From an uncultured Bacillota bacterium (GTDB taxonomy: Bacteria; Bacillota_I; Bacilli_A; Erysipelotrichales; Erysipelotrichaceae): a DNA stretch of 20,140 nucleotides. This document shows, piece after piece, positions 6,026 through 13,708 of this stretch. A program made the translations under genes and the position numbers. Location of the stretch: contig CALFPO010000016.1 in assembly GCA_937919165.1 (NCBI GenBank), positions 1-20,140 on the forward strand, written 5' to 3'. How positions within the stretch are numbered: the first letter of the stretch is position 1; each line of letters starts with the position of its first letter. The notes under the pieces are model-generated. The model was not told where the DNA came from, searched no databases, and saw only the letters and a list, made by a program, of their open reading frames with translations.

Positions 6026-8513
6026 AAAGAAAGAAGAGATAATCGAAAACAATATCAATGAAACATTGGACGATATCATGTCCGATCGTTTTGGCAGCTA
6101 TTCCAAATATATCATTCAGGAAAGAGCTTTGCCTGATGCCAGAGATGGCTTGAAGCCTGTTCAGCGTCGCATTCTCTATTCCATGAATCTTGATGGGAAT
6201 ACTTTCGATAAGGCACACAGAAAGTCCGCAAAGACCGTAGGCAGCGTTATGGGAACCTTCCACCCTCATGGTGACAGTTCTATCTATGAAGCCATGGTCA
6301 GAATGTCTCAGGATTGGAAGATGAATCTTCCGCTTGTGGATATGCATGGCAACAACGGTTCCATCGATGATGACCCACCAGCAGCTATGCGTTATACCGA
6401 AGCACGTCTTTCTAAGCATGCAGGACTGCTTTTGGATGATATCGACAAGAATTCCGTGCCGATGACCAACAACTATGACGATACCTGTCTGGAACCTACA
6501 GTGCTTCCAGCCCGTTTTCCGCTCCTTCTGGTCAATGGTTCAACCGGTATCGCTTCTGGCTATGCCACAAATATTGCTCCTCATAATCTCAATGAGGTAA
6601 TCAGTGCCACTATCTACAGACTCAATCATCCTCACTGTACGCTTGATAAGCTGATGGAATTCATCAAGGGTCCAGATTTTCCGACTGGAGGAATCGTTGA
6701 GGGCAAGGATGCCATCAAGGAAGCTTTCAGGACTGGAAAAGGCAAGGTTGTCGTCCGTTCAAAATGCGAAATCAATGAAACAAGAAACGGTGAACAGATC
6801 ATCATTACCGAAATACCTTATGAAGTGGTCAAATCATCACTGGTAAAAAGAATCACCGATATCATGATCTCCAAGCAGATCGAAGGAATTGCGGATGTCA
6901 GAGATGAATCAGGCAGGAATGGACTAAAGATCGTTGTCGACATCAAGAAAGATGCCAACAGCGAAATGATTCTCAACTACCTATACAAGAATACCGATCT
7001 GCAGATAAACTATTCCTACAATAATGTTGCGATCGTCAATCATAAGCCTGTACTGATGTCGCTTGATGCGGCACTGGATGCTTTTATCGAGCATCGTCGA
7101 AGTGTTGTCTTGAACAGATCGCAATTCTTGCGTGATAAGAAGAAGGCCAGACTGCATGTCATCGAAGGCCTTATAAAAGCCATATCGATACTTGATGAAA
7201 TCATTGAGATGATCAGGAAGTCGAAAGACAAGAAGGATGCCAAAGAAAGGCTAAAGGAAGCTTTCTTGTTCACTGAGGAACAGGCTGAAGCCATTGTCAG
7301 TCTGCGTCTTTATCGATTGACTTCTACTGATGTGATGGTTCTTAAGGAAGAATTTGCTCAGCTGACAAAAGAAGTTGCAGAACTAGATGCCATCATCAGT
7401 TCAAGAGAAGTTCTTGATCTTACCTTGACCAATGAACTCAATGAAGTGAATGAGACAAATGTGACCGAAAGAAAGACAAAGATAGAAGATGAAGTGAAGA
7501 ATATCGTCATCGACAAGCTGGCTATGATTCCTAACGAATCATGCTATATATCTCTGTCGCATGATGGCTATCTTAAACGTTTCTCTGAACGTGCCTTCAA
7601 CGCCAATGAGAATTCAATTCCTTCAACCAAAGACAACGATTCGCTTGTCGGCTATAAGCTATGCGATACGCTCGATACCTTGCTGGTATACACGAACAAG
7701 GGCAATGTTGCCTATGTTCCTGTATACAGAATCGATGAATGCAAATTCCGTGATCTGGGCAAGCATGTTTCAAGCTATGTGAAGATGGAAGGACAGGAGA
7801 AGGTTGTCGGCGCCATCATCGTCAAGAATTTCGAGACATATGCTTTTGTGGTGACTGCTTCTAAAAACGGCATGATAAAGAAGACATCATTGCCTAGAAT
7901 GACCATCGAAAGGACCAATAAGTCGGTCTGTGGCATGAAGCTCAAGGATAATGATGAGCTGGTTTCTGTATGCGTATGCTACAGCGATGATGATCTGATT
8001 CTTGTATCCAAGGATGGATATTGCAATAAATACTCAAGTGAAACGCTTTCTGACATTGCCATGAAGGCTCAAGGTGTCATCGGCATGAATGTCAAAGGCG
8101 ATGAGCTTGCTGGAGTTGTTGCATGCCATAACAATTCAGATGAGCTACTGCTCGCATCCAATAAGGGCGGCTTCAAGCGCATGCATACTGATGACCTGGA
8201 ATTTACATCACGCAACACCAAGGGCTATCGTCTTTTCAGGCAGATCAAATCAAATCCTCATTCAATCAAATACATTACGATGACTTCAGGCTACAATTGC
8301 CTCTATGTCGATGATGAACAGCTTTGGGAACTTCCAGCCAGCGATATACCTTTCATGGACTGCGAGTCATCATTCTCGACTCCTCTGCGTCTGAAGAAGG
8401 ATTTTGCTTGCATCAAAAAGGATATGTCCGACATTGAAGAAGTAGATATCATCGATATTCCTGAAGGATATTATTCGGAAGAAGAAGATGAGGAGCAGAC
8501 CTCACTGTTCTAG
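6018..8513 (+). CDS. parC: DNA topoisomerase IV subunit A (ParC)
   Basis: An 831-residue DNA-cleaving subunit of topoisomerase IV. The N-terminal breakage-reunion domain contains HPHGDSSIYEAMVR (quinolone-determining region, Ser87 and Glu91 at the usual resistance positions, both wild-type) and AAMRYTEARLS with the active-site Tyr126. A tower and coiled-coil gate follow (near 340-480, rich in charged residues such as KSKDKKDAKERL), then a C-terminal beta-pinwheel (about 500-800). The GyrA-box QRRGGKG is not seen, which, with the neighbouring parE, supports ParC. The tail is acidic (EEEDEEQTSLF). It starts inside the last codons of parE and stops 4 bases before the yqeG ATG, indicating translational coupling. 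Confidence 0.95.
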   Translation: MARKKEEIIENNINETLDDIMSDRFGSYSKYIIQERALPDARDGLKPVQRRILYSMNLDGNTFDKAHRKSAKTVGSVMGTFHPHGDSSIYEAMVRMSQDWKMNLPLVDMHGNNGSIDDDPPAAMRYTEARLSKHAGLLLDDIDKNSVPMTNNYDDTCLEPTVLPARFPLLLVNGSTGIASGYATNIAPHNLNEVISATIYRLNHPHCTLDKLMEFIKGPDFPTGGIVEGKDAIKEAFRTGKGKVVVRSKCEINETRNGEQIIITEIPYEVVKSSLVKRITDIMISKQIEGIADVRDESGRNGLKIVVDIKKDANSEMILNYLYKNTDLQINYSYNNVAIVNHKPVLMSLDAALDAFIEHRRSVVLNRSQFLRDKKKARLHVIEGLIKAISILDEIIEMIRKSKDKKDAKERLKEAFLFTEEQAEAIVSLRLYRLTSTDVMVLKEEFAQLTKEVAELDAIISSREVLDLTLTNELNEVNETNVTERKTKIEDEVKNIVIDKLAMIPNESCYISLSHDGYLKRFSERAFNANENSIPSTKDNDSLVGYKLCDTLDTLLVYTNKGNVAYVPVYRIDECKFRDLGKHVSSYVKMEGQEKVVGAIIVKNFETYAFVVTASKNGMIKKTSLPRMTIERTNKSVCGMKLKDNDELVSVCVCYSDDDLILVSKDGYCNKYSSETLSDIAMKAQGVIGMNVKGDELAGVVACHNNSDELLLASNKGGFKRMHTDDLEFTSRNTKGYRLFRQIKSNPHSIKYITMTSGYNCLYVDDEQLWELPASDIPFMDCESSFSTPLRLKKDFACIKKDMSDIEEVDIIDIPEGYYSEEEDEEQTSLF

Positions 8514-8517
8514 CGCC

Positions 8518-9015
8518 ATGTCATTATTCAGACCTAAAGAGATACTTGATAGATATGATGATTTCGATATGAAATCATATTACGATAAAGGCTATAGAAC
8601 CATCTTTTTGGATATCGACAATACCATTGCCATACCTAACACCGGAAAATGCGATGACAATGCCCGAAGATTCATCGAGGAACTCAAGGATATGGGATAT
8701 GAGGTTCTGATCTTCTCCAACAATACCTACATGAGAGTCAGATCATTTGCCGAGCCGATAGAGTGCAGATGGCAATGCTGGTCAATGAAGCCTTTGCCAT
8801 TCGGCTTCTGGATTGCTGCTGTTAAATTGAAAGTAAAGCCTTCTAAGGTAGTGGCCTTGGGCGACCAGCTTCTGACAGATATTCTGGGAGCGAATCTATC
8901 AGGGTGCTATGGAATATACTGCAAGCAGCTGCAGGAAAAGGATTCGCCTTTGACCAAGATGAACAGAAGGATAGAAAAATTGATTTGGAGGTATATTCTG
9001 CATGAAGAAATGTAA
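8518..9015 (+). CDS. yqeG: YqeG-family HAD (subclass IIIA) phosphatase
   Basis: A 165-residue HAD-superfamily phosphatase of the YqeG/Gep4 type. Motif I is FLDIDNT with nucleophile Asp32 and Asp34; motif II SNN at 67-69; the segment KPLPFGF at 91-97 and VKPSK precede motif IV, GDQLLTD (Asp116, Asp121). Relatives dephosphorylate phosphatidylglycerophosphate, but in Firmicutes the role of YqeG is poorly defined. The ATG at 8518 matches the family start. An in-frame ATG at 8488 lies inside parC and would add ten unrelated residues. No Shine-Dalgarno is well placed, so initiation probably depends on ribosomes finishing parC. It overlaps yqeH by 14 bases, the usual yqeG-yqeH order. Confidence 0.9.
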   Translation: MSLFRPKEILDRYDDFDMKSYYDKGYRTIFLDIDNTIAIPNTGKCDDNARRFIEELKDMGYEVLIFSNNTYMRVRSFAEPIECRWQCWSMKPLPFGFWIAAVKLKVKPSKVVALGDQLLTDILGANLSGCYGIYCKQLQEKDSPLTKMNRRIEKLIWRYILHEEM

Positions 9016-10045
9016 AGGCTGCGGAATTCCGCTTCAATGCGAAGATAAGGAAAAGATCGGCTATGTTGTCGATATGGAACAGGACTATTGTCAAAGATGT
9101 TTCAGGCTATCGCACTATGGCGATACCAGTCATCTGAAGACTAGCCATGTAAGCAATGAGAAGATCTTTGAGATCTATAGAAAATATGCCAATGGACTAT
9201 TTGTGGTCATCGTCGATGCCTTGGATGGACTTGTGCTTGAAGATGATGATCTTCTTGAAATATTCAAAGACTATGATGTTCTTTTAATCATAAACAAGAC
9301 CGATCTGTTTCCAGCCAATATCAATGAAGAGAAGATTGCTTCCATTTTCTCAAAGATGCTTTTCAAGCTGAACAAGAAATATCCAAACATCCGTTCGGCC
9401 ATCATGACAAACAAGTTCGAGAACAGATTCAATGATCAGTTCTTTGAGACGATTGAACAGCTTAAGGCCAGAAACGTCATCTTTGCAGGCAGAGCAAATG
9501 CGGGCAAGTCTTCTTTGATAAACAAGCTGCTTCATAATGATTTTCTGACGACATCAATATATCCAGGCACAACGCTTGAAGAGATCGAAATAGATTATAG
9601 AGACCATATCTTCATCGACACTCCTGGATTGGTCGATATGAACAATTATTCGACCTATCTTAACAGCGAGAAATACAAGCTGTCGAAGATCGACAAGACC
9701 ATCAAGCCACAGGTTTTCCAGTTCAATGAGGAACAGTCATATTTCTATGAAGGATTGCTTAGGGTCGATGTGATTCCCAAGAATAAGGGAAGCATCTCAT
9801 TCTATATCTGCAACAATAACGAGATACATCGCACAAAGCTTGAGAATGCCGACAGCTACTATCAGAAGAACTATGCTTCTTTCAGAATGAAGGTAAAGCC
9901 TTTGAAAGAGAAAAGATATAAGATAGACAGTTCAAGACAGTTCTTGATAAAGGGACTTGGACTCTTCAAGGCCAATGGCAAGATGGATATAATTGTCCAT
10001 TCCTTGGCTGATGTCAATGTATATGATTGCGAGGTTGAAATCTGA
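9002..10045 (+). CDS. yqeH: Ribosome biogenesis GTPase YqeH (circularly permuted)
   Basis: A 347-residue GTPase required for 30S subunit assembly in B. subtilis. An N-terminal zinc finger (CKGCG at 4-8 and CQRC at 30-33) is followed by the G domain in permuted order: G4 NKTD (98-101), then G1 GRANAGKS (163-170), a switch TT near 190-191 and G3 DTPG (206-209). This G4-G1-G3 order is diagnostic of the YqeH/YlqF/RsgA group, and the zinc finger identifies YqeH. The C-terminal ~130 residues are the RNA-binding part. GGAGGT at 8987-8992 lies 9 bases before the ATG, within yqeG. Its TGA shares a base with the yhbY ATG (TGATG). Confidence 0.95.
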   Translation: MKKCKGCGIPLQCEDKEKIGYVVDMEQDYCQRCFRLSHYGDTSHLKTSHVSNEKIFEIYRKYANGLFVVIVDALDGLVLEDDDLLEIFKDYDVLLIINKTDLFPANINEEKIASIFSKMLFKLNKKYPNIRSAIMTNKFENRFNDQFFETIEQLKARNVIFAGRANAGKSSLINKLLHNDFLTTSIYPGTTLEEIEIDYRDHIFIDTPGLVDMNNYSTYLNSEKYKLSKIDKTIKPQVFQFNEEQSYFYEGLLRVDVIPKNKGSISFYICNNNEIHRTKLENADSYYQKNYASFRMKVKPLKEKRYKIDSSRQFLIKGLGLFKANGKMDIIVHSLADVNVYDCEVEI

Positions 10046-10332
10046 TGCTTACAGGAAAACAGAAAAGATATCTAAGAAGTCTAGCGGTAAACGAAAAGGC
10101 TTTGGTCCAGATCGGCAAGGATGGCATTACTGACAATCTGGTGATGTCGATAAGGGAAGCATTGAAAAGCCACGAACTTGTTAAGATTGCCATACATAAG
10201 GGATGCGAACTTTCGATCAATGAATTGGTTATCGATATTTTGGCCAATACCCAAAGTGACCTGGTTCAGACTATCGGCAAGACCATCGTGATCTATAAGC
10301 CTGCTAAGGAAAGGAAAATCATTCTTCCATGA
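10045..10332 (+). CDS. yhbY: YhbY/YqeI CRM-domain RNA-binding protein
   Basis: A 95-residue single CRM domain protein, associated in other bacteria with pre-50S ribosomes. Family features are the start LTGKQKRYLRSLA, the QIGKDGI loop at about 28-34, ALKSHELVKI, and the terminal beta strand GKTIVIYKP. In B. subtilis aroE separates yqeH from this gene (yqeI) and nadD follows it; both are missing here. It begins within the yqeH stop (one-base overlap) and ends overlapping the yqeK start (ATGA). Confidence 0.93.
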   Translation: MLTGKQKRYLRSLAVNEKALVQIGKDGITDNLVMSIREALKSHELVKIAIHKGCELSINELVIDILANTQSDLVQTIGKTIVIYKPAKERKIILP

Positions 10333-10925
10333 ATAAGGAAGACCTTAGTTTCGATAATTTTCTTCTTCTAAGCACTGAAGAAAGAGAAGAGCTGATCAAA
10401 GACTATGATGCCCTAAAGATCATGATCAGAAAGAATCTTTCTGAAAGACGATATCTGCATAGTCTTTCGACAGCCGATACTTGTCGTGAACTTGCAAGAT
10501 GTCATGGTGTCGATGAGGAAAAGGCCTATCTTTGTGGGCTGCTTCACGATTGCTGCAAATACGATGATAAAGATGATCCAAAAGTATTGATGGAGAGTTA
10601 TCTTAAGAAATACGATCCTGAAAAGCTTAATGGATTATATCCTGCCTATCATTCATGGGTGGCTCCTTATTATCTGAAGGAGAAGCTTGGATTTGCTGAT
10701 GAAGAAGTGCTAAATGCCATCTACAACCATACAATATGCACAAGCACCGATAAGCTTTCGCTGATACTGTTCATCGCTGACAAAAGGGAACCAAGAAGGG
10801 GAATTGAGGATGGCATTCTAGAACTTGCCAAGCAAGATCTTGAGAAGGCCTATGAAGTATTGAACGAAAACATAAAGGAATATCTGGAAAGCAGAAATGA
10901 ACGATTTGTTGGAAAAAATCTATAA
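10329..10925 (+). CDS. yqeK: HD-domain hydrolase YqeK (Ap4A hydrolase type)
   Basis: A 198-residue HD-superfamily metal-dependent hydrolase. Characterised relatives symmetrically cleave diadenosine tetraphosphate to ADP. Metal-binding residues are visible: His44 (RYLHSLSTA), His73-Asp74 (LLHDCCK), His108 (YHSW), His134 (NHT), and Asp151 in the family string ADKREPRR. About 30 N-terminal residues precede the usual family start, rich in acidic residues and without a recognisable domain. In many Firmicutes the gene directly follows, or is fused to, nadD; here nadD is absent and the extension shows no NadD signature. ATGA overlap with yhbY; the 3' end overlaps rsfS by 29 bases. Confidence 0.9.
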   Translation: MNKEDLSFDNFLLLSTEEREELIKDYDALKIMIRKNLSERRYLHSLSTADTCRELARCHGVDEEKAYLCGLLHDCCKYDDKDDPKVLMESYLKKYDPEKLNGLYPAYHSWVAPYYLKEKLGFADEEVLNAIYNHTICTSTDKLSLILFIADKREPRRGIEDGILELAKQDLEKAYEVLNENIKEYLESRNERFVGKNL

Positions 10926-11229
10926 GGCCATGGATGAGAAACTGGCTGAAGATATTGTGGTAATCGACTTTAGAGAACAGTCGCCTTTTGTCGACTATTT
11001 CATGATTGCGACTGCCAAGAATGCCAGAATGGCAGCATCAATAATCGATAATATCGAAGAGAAGGCTGAAGAGATGGGCGTTGAAGTCAGATTCAATCGC
11101 AATGTCAAGGACAGCAAATGGCTTCTTATCGATCTAGGTGAGATAGTGTGCCATATCTTCTATGACAACGAAAGACAGGTATACAATCTGGAGGGCTTAT
11201 GGAAGGATCTGCCAAGAATACAAATGTAG
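10897..11229 (+). CDS. rsfS: Ribosomal silencing factor RsfS
   Basis: A 110-residue RsfS/Iojap-family protein that binds L14 (uL14) on the large subunit and blocks subunit joining when nutrients are scarce. Family features are DIVVIDFRE, PFVDYFMIATAKN, the central AEEMGVEVRFN, and the C-terminal WLLIDLGEIVCHIFY followed by YNLEGLW. The start at 10897 is favoured because it gives the normal N-terminal helix and has GGAAAG upstream; ATG at 10930 would remove 11 residues of it. The gene starts 29 bases inside yqeK and ends 31 bases inside the methyltransferase gene, in the conserved yqeK-rsfS-yqeM order. Confidence 0.95.
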   Translation: MNDLLEKIYKAMDEKLAEDIVVIDFREQSPFVDYFMIATAKNARMAASIIDNIEEKAEEMGVEVRFNRNVKDSKWLLIDLGEIVCHIFYDNERQVYNLEGLWKDLPRIQM

Positions 11230-11900
11230 ATAATTATGCCATGTTGGCAAGATATTATGATGAACTTCTTCAGGATGAAGAAGCTCTTTCATTATGGCTT
11301 GAGCATATTGAAGATAGACCGTTCCATAGCGTGCTTGAGCTTGCATCAGGATCGGGCGTAATGGCCAAGATACTAAAGAACAAGGGCTATGACGTAATCG
11401 CTTCCGATCTCAGCAAGGAAATGATGGAGGCATCCAGAAGCAACTATGATGGCGAGTATCTTCTGCTAAACATGTGCGACTATTCTTTGGATAGAAGATT
11501 CGATCTGGTGCTTTGCATCTGCGACAGCATAAACTATCTGGAAGAGGACGAACTGAATTCCTTCTTTAGATGTGCGTATGATCATCTGAATGATGGCGGT
11601 AGGCTTATCTTCGATATGCATCATCAGATGAGGCTTGAAGAATTTAAAGAAGAATATATCGAAGAAGGATATGTAAAGGGTACGCCATATCAATGGTGCA
11701 TCCTGTCTGATGAATATGAGAAGATCATCAATGAACATTTCACTTTCTATTTCGATGATGGCATGATTCAGGAGCATCATACTCAGCATGTCTTCGAACC
11801 AGAGCTTATTAGAGAGAAAATGAAAGAGATGTTTGATGTAGAGATAATTGAAGATTTCATTGAAGACGAGAAACTATTGATAGTGGGGTACAGGAAATGA
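11199..11900 (+). CDS. yqeM: YqeM-type class I SAM-dependent methyltransferase
   Basis: A 233-residue Rossmann-fold methyltransferase. Motif I is VLELASGSG at about 45-53, followed by an acidic strand end (VIASDLSKEMM), then DLVLCICDSINYL as motif IV-like, and GGRLIFDMH as the next strand. N-terminal ARYYDELL is typical of YqeM-like proteins directly after rsfS. Substrate unknown. GGAGGG at 11190-11195 is 3 bases before the chosen ATG, somewhat tight; ATG at 11241 is a shorter option without a Shine-Dalgarno. Ends with an ATGA overlap with mtnN, which removes the SAH by-product of methyl transfer. Confidence 0.88.
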   Translation: MEGSAKNTNVDNYAMLARYYDELLQDEEALSLWLEHIEDRPFHSVLELASGSGVMAKILKNKGYDVIASDLSKEMMEASRSNYDGEYLLLNMCDYSLDRRFDLVLCICDSINYLEEDELNSFFRCAYDHLNDGGRLIFDMHHQMRLEEFKEEYIEEGYVKGTPYQWCILSDEYEKIINEHFTFYFDDGMIQEHHTQHVFEPELIREKMKEMFDVEIIEDFIEDEKLLIVGYRK

Positions 11901-12598
11901 TTGCGATAATATGTGCGATGAGTGAGGAAAGAGATGCTTTCCTTAAGTTGATGAATGATGTGTCGTTGAAGAAAATAGACAAGATCGCCTATCATGGCAT
12001 GAGTTTCGACAACAAGATCTATGTCGGCAAGATTGAAGACAAGGATGTGATCATTGCCCATTGCGGTGTGGGAAAGGTCTATGCTGCAATCTTGACGACA
12101 TTGGTCATCAAGAAATTCAAGCCTGAACTAATCATCAATGTGGGCTGTGCAGGATCACTTAATGAAGACATCCATGTCGGTGATGTGGTTGTAGCTACAA
12201 GAGTTGCTGACTGGGATGTCGATGTTCCAGGATGGGAACGTTCTATCTATTCCGATAAGATGTCTTTTGCGTGCGATGGACGTTTTGGAAAGCTTGCAAA
12301 AAGCATCAAGGCTAAGTACAGCATAAAGAGCGGACATATCGTTTCTGCCGATGAATTCATATACAGAAAGGCTCAAGTGAAGACCATCAAGAAGTATTTC
12401 CCTGATGCTTTATGTGGAGAAATGGAAGGGTCTTCGATAGCCAATACCTGCTATGCCTTTGGCGTAAACTGTGGCATAATCCGTTCCATATCAGATGAGA
12501 CGCTTGTCAATGGAGACTATAAGAATTTTGATTTCAATCTTGAAAAGGCCTGCAAGAATGCAGCCGATCTATGTGCAAAGATCCTTAAGAGGTACTAG
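11897..12598 (+). CDS. mtnN: 5'-methylthioadenosine/S-adenosylhomocysteine nucleosidase
   Basis: A 233-residue nucleosidase cleaving SAH or MTA to adenine plus S-ribosylhomocysteine or methylthioribose; it feeds methionine recycling and the AI-2 precursor route. Key residues by family alignment: Glu11 (AMSEERD), Glu177 in GEMEGSS (ribose binding) and Asp200 in RSISDE (general acid). The strand NVGCAGSL around 81-88 and the Gly-rich GVGKVYAA are also typical. Length is normal. ATGA overlap with the methyltransferase gene. It lies two bases ahead of the DnaD-like gene. Confidence 0.94.
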   Translation: MIAIICAMSEERDAFLKLMNDVSLKKIDKIAYHGMSFDNKIYVGKIEDKDVIIAHCGVGKVYAAILTTLVIKKFKPELIINVGCAGSLNEDIHVGDVVVATRVADWDVDVPGWERSIYSDKMSFACDGRFGKLAKSIKAKYSIKSGHIVSADEFIYRKAQVKTIKKYFPDALCGEMEGSSIANTCYAFGVNCGIIRSISDETLVNGDYKNFDFNLEKACKNAADLCAKILKRY

Positions 12599-12600
12599 AG

Positions 12601-13098
12601 ATGAAGAAGTGGTATAAAGAGACATATTTCGACAGAAGAAACTGGATCATGGAAAATTTCGAGAAACTGAATCTCAATGCTGAAGAGACAATGCTTCTGC
12701 TGCTTCTTGAATTCTGCAAGTCCAGCAACAAGGAGATCAGCTATGAATATCTGATGAAGAAGATGCAGATGAGTTCAAAACAGGTTGATGACATCATGTC
12801 TGCACTTGTATCCAAACATTATCTGGTTCTAAAAAGCGATGCGAATGGCTTGATTTTCGATATCGACAATATCTTTGATTTTGATCCTGAGCTTTATGAA
12901 ATCAATGAAAACAGGGATGTCTATGATATCCTTTCTGATGCTTTCGGAAAGCCATTGACACCATCAGAACTTCAGAAAGTCAATGATCTTCTTGAACAGT
13001 ATGGACAAAAGAGCCTTCTGAATGCTTCAAGAATCGCTGAAGCAAACGGAAAGATGAAGCTTTCATATATTGAAGGCATTCTGCGCAATGAAAAATAG
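12601..13098 (+). CDS. dnaD: DnaD-like replication/helicase-loading protein, shortened C-terminus
   Basis: A 165-residue DnaD-family protein. The N-terminal winged-helix DDBH1 part (about 1-90) includes EETMLLLLLEFC and KMQMSSKQVDDIMSALVSKHYLV; the C-terminal DDBH2 (DnaB_2) part begins at FGKPLTPSEL (115-124). DnaD joins DnaA/DnaB in primosome assembly in Firmicutes. The gene pair dnaD-nth is conserved in B. subtilis-like genomes, which supports the call. The family usually ends with YxxxIxxxW plus a basic DNA-binding tail; here YIEGILRNEK stops without the Trp and tail, and the nth ATG lies inside the last codons. No frame that would restore the missing part is visible. Confidence 0.82.
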   Translation: MKKWYKETYFDRRNWIMENFEKLNLNAEETMLLLLLEFCKSSNKEISYEYLMKKMQMSSKQVDDIMSALVSKHYLVLKSDANGLIFDIDNIFDFDPELYEINENRDVYDILSDAFGKPLTPSELQKVNDLLEQYGQKSLLNASRIAEANGKMKLSYIEGILRNEK

Positions 13099-13708
13099 CA
13101 CCTTCATCATGAAGCAAATGGATATTCTTTATCCAGATGCCCATTGTGAACTTGATCATAAGAACAGTTTCGAGCTTCTTATTGCCGTTGTTCTATCGGC
13201 ACAGACAACTGATGAAAGAGTCAATTCTGTTACTCCTGAACTGTTTGAGAAGTATGACGATGCTTTTGAGCTGTCAAAGGCTGATGTATCAGATATTGAA
13301 AAAATCATCAAGCCGATCGGTCTATATAGAAACAAGGCCAAGAATATCATTGAGCTTTCTAGAAGACTTGCGGATGAACAAAATGGAAATGTTGCCAATG
13401 ATAGAAAGTATCTTGAATCGTTGCCTGGTGTAGGAAGAAAGACATGCAACATCATTCTGAGCAACTGTTTTGATGTTCCGGCTTTTGCAGTTGATACGCA
13501 TGTAGGAAGAGTTTCAAAGAGATTGAAGATTGCGGATGCTGATGATGATATCAATGAAATAGAAAGAAAACTGATGATGTTTTTCCCGAAGAAGAAATGG
13601 GGAAAGCTTCATCATCAGTTCATTTTCTTTGGCAGATACAGATGCAAGGCCATCAAGCCAGAATGTACTGACTGTCCATTTGCCAAGATATGCAGCTATT
13701 TGGAATGA
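13088..13708 (+). CDS. nth: Endonuclease III
   Basis: A 206-residue HhH-GPD DNA glycosylase/AP lyase for oxidised pyrimidines. FELLIAVVLSAQTTDERVN is the typical N-terminal helix region; the helix-hairpin-helix LPGVGRKTCN carries the catalytic Lys118; FAVDTHVGRV carries catalytic Asp136 (numbered from this start). The [4Fe-4S] loop is C-x6-C-x2-C-x5-C (CKAIKPECTDCPFAKIC). ATG at 13088 fits the family length; an in-frame ATG at 13070 would add six residues. It starts inside the last codons of the DnaD-like gene. Its 3' end overlaps the DUF1846 gene of the other strand by 13 bases, and no terminator is visible there. Confidence 0.94.
   Translation: MKNSTFIMKQMDILYPDAHCELDHKNSFELLIAVVLSAQTTDERVNSVTPELFEKYDDAFELSKADVSDIEKIIKPIGLYRNKAKNIIELSRRLADEQNGNVANDRKYLESLPGVGRKTCNIILSNCFDVPAFAVDTHVGRVSKRLKIADADDDINEIERKLMMFFPKKKWGKLHHQFIFFGRYRCKAIKPECTDCPFAKICSYLE

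Noticed and set aside
6267..6293. Possible quinolone-resistance substitutions in ParC
   Set aside because: Ser87 and Glu91, the residues at the classical resistance positions, are wild-type.
4100..8513. GyrB/GyrA instead of ParE/ParC
   Set aside because: No GyrA-box in the C-terminal domain and ParE-type HHLVWEIVDNAIDEA; gyrBA is also not expected at this location, although an alignment would settle it.
8488..8517. Earlier ATG for yqeG
   Set aside because: The ten extra residues lie inside parC and are not part of the YqeG family; 8518 fits the family start.
13156..13554. Antisense open frame of 132 codons across nth
   Set aside because: Shadow frame, no family resemblance, and nth shows all its catalytic residues.
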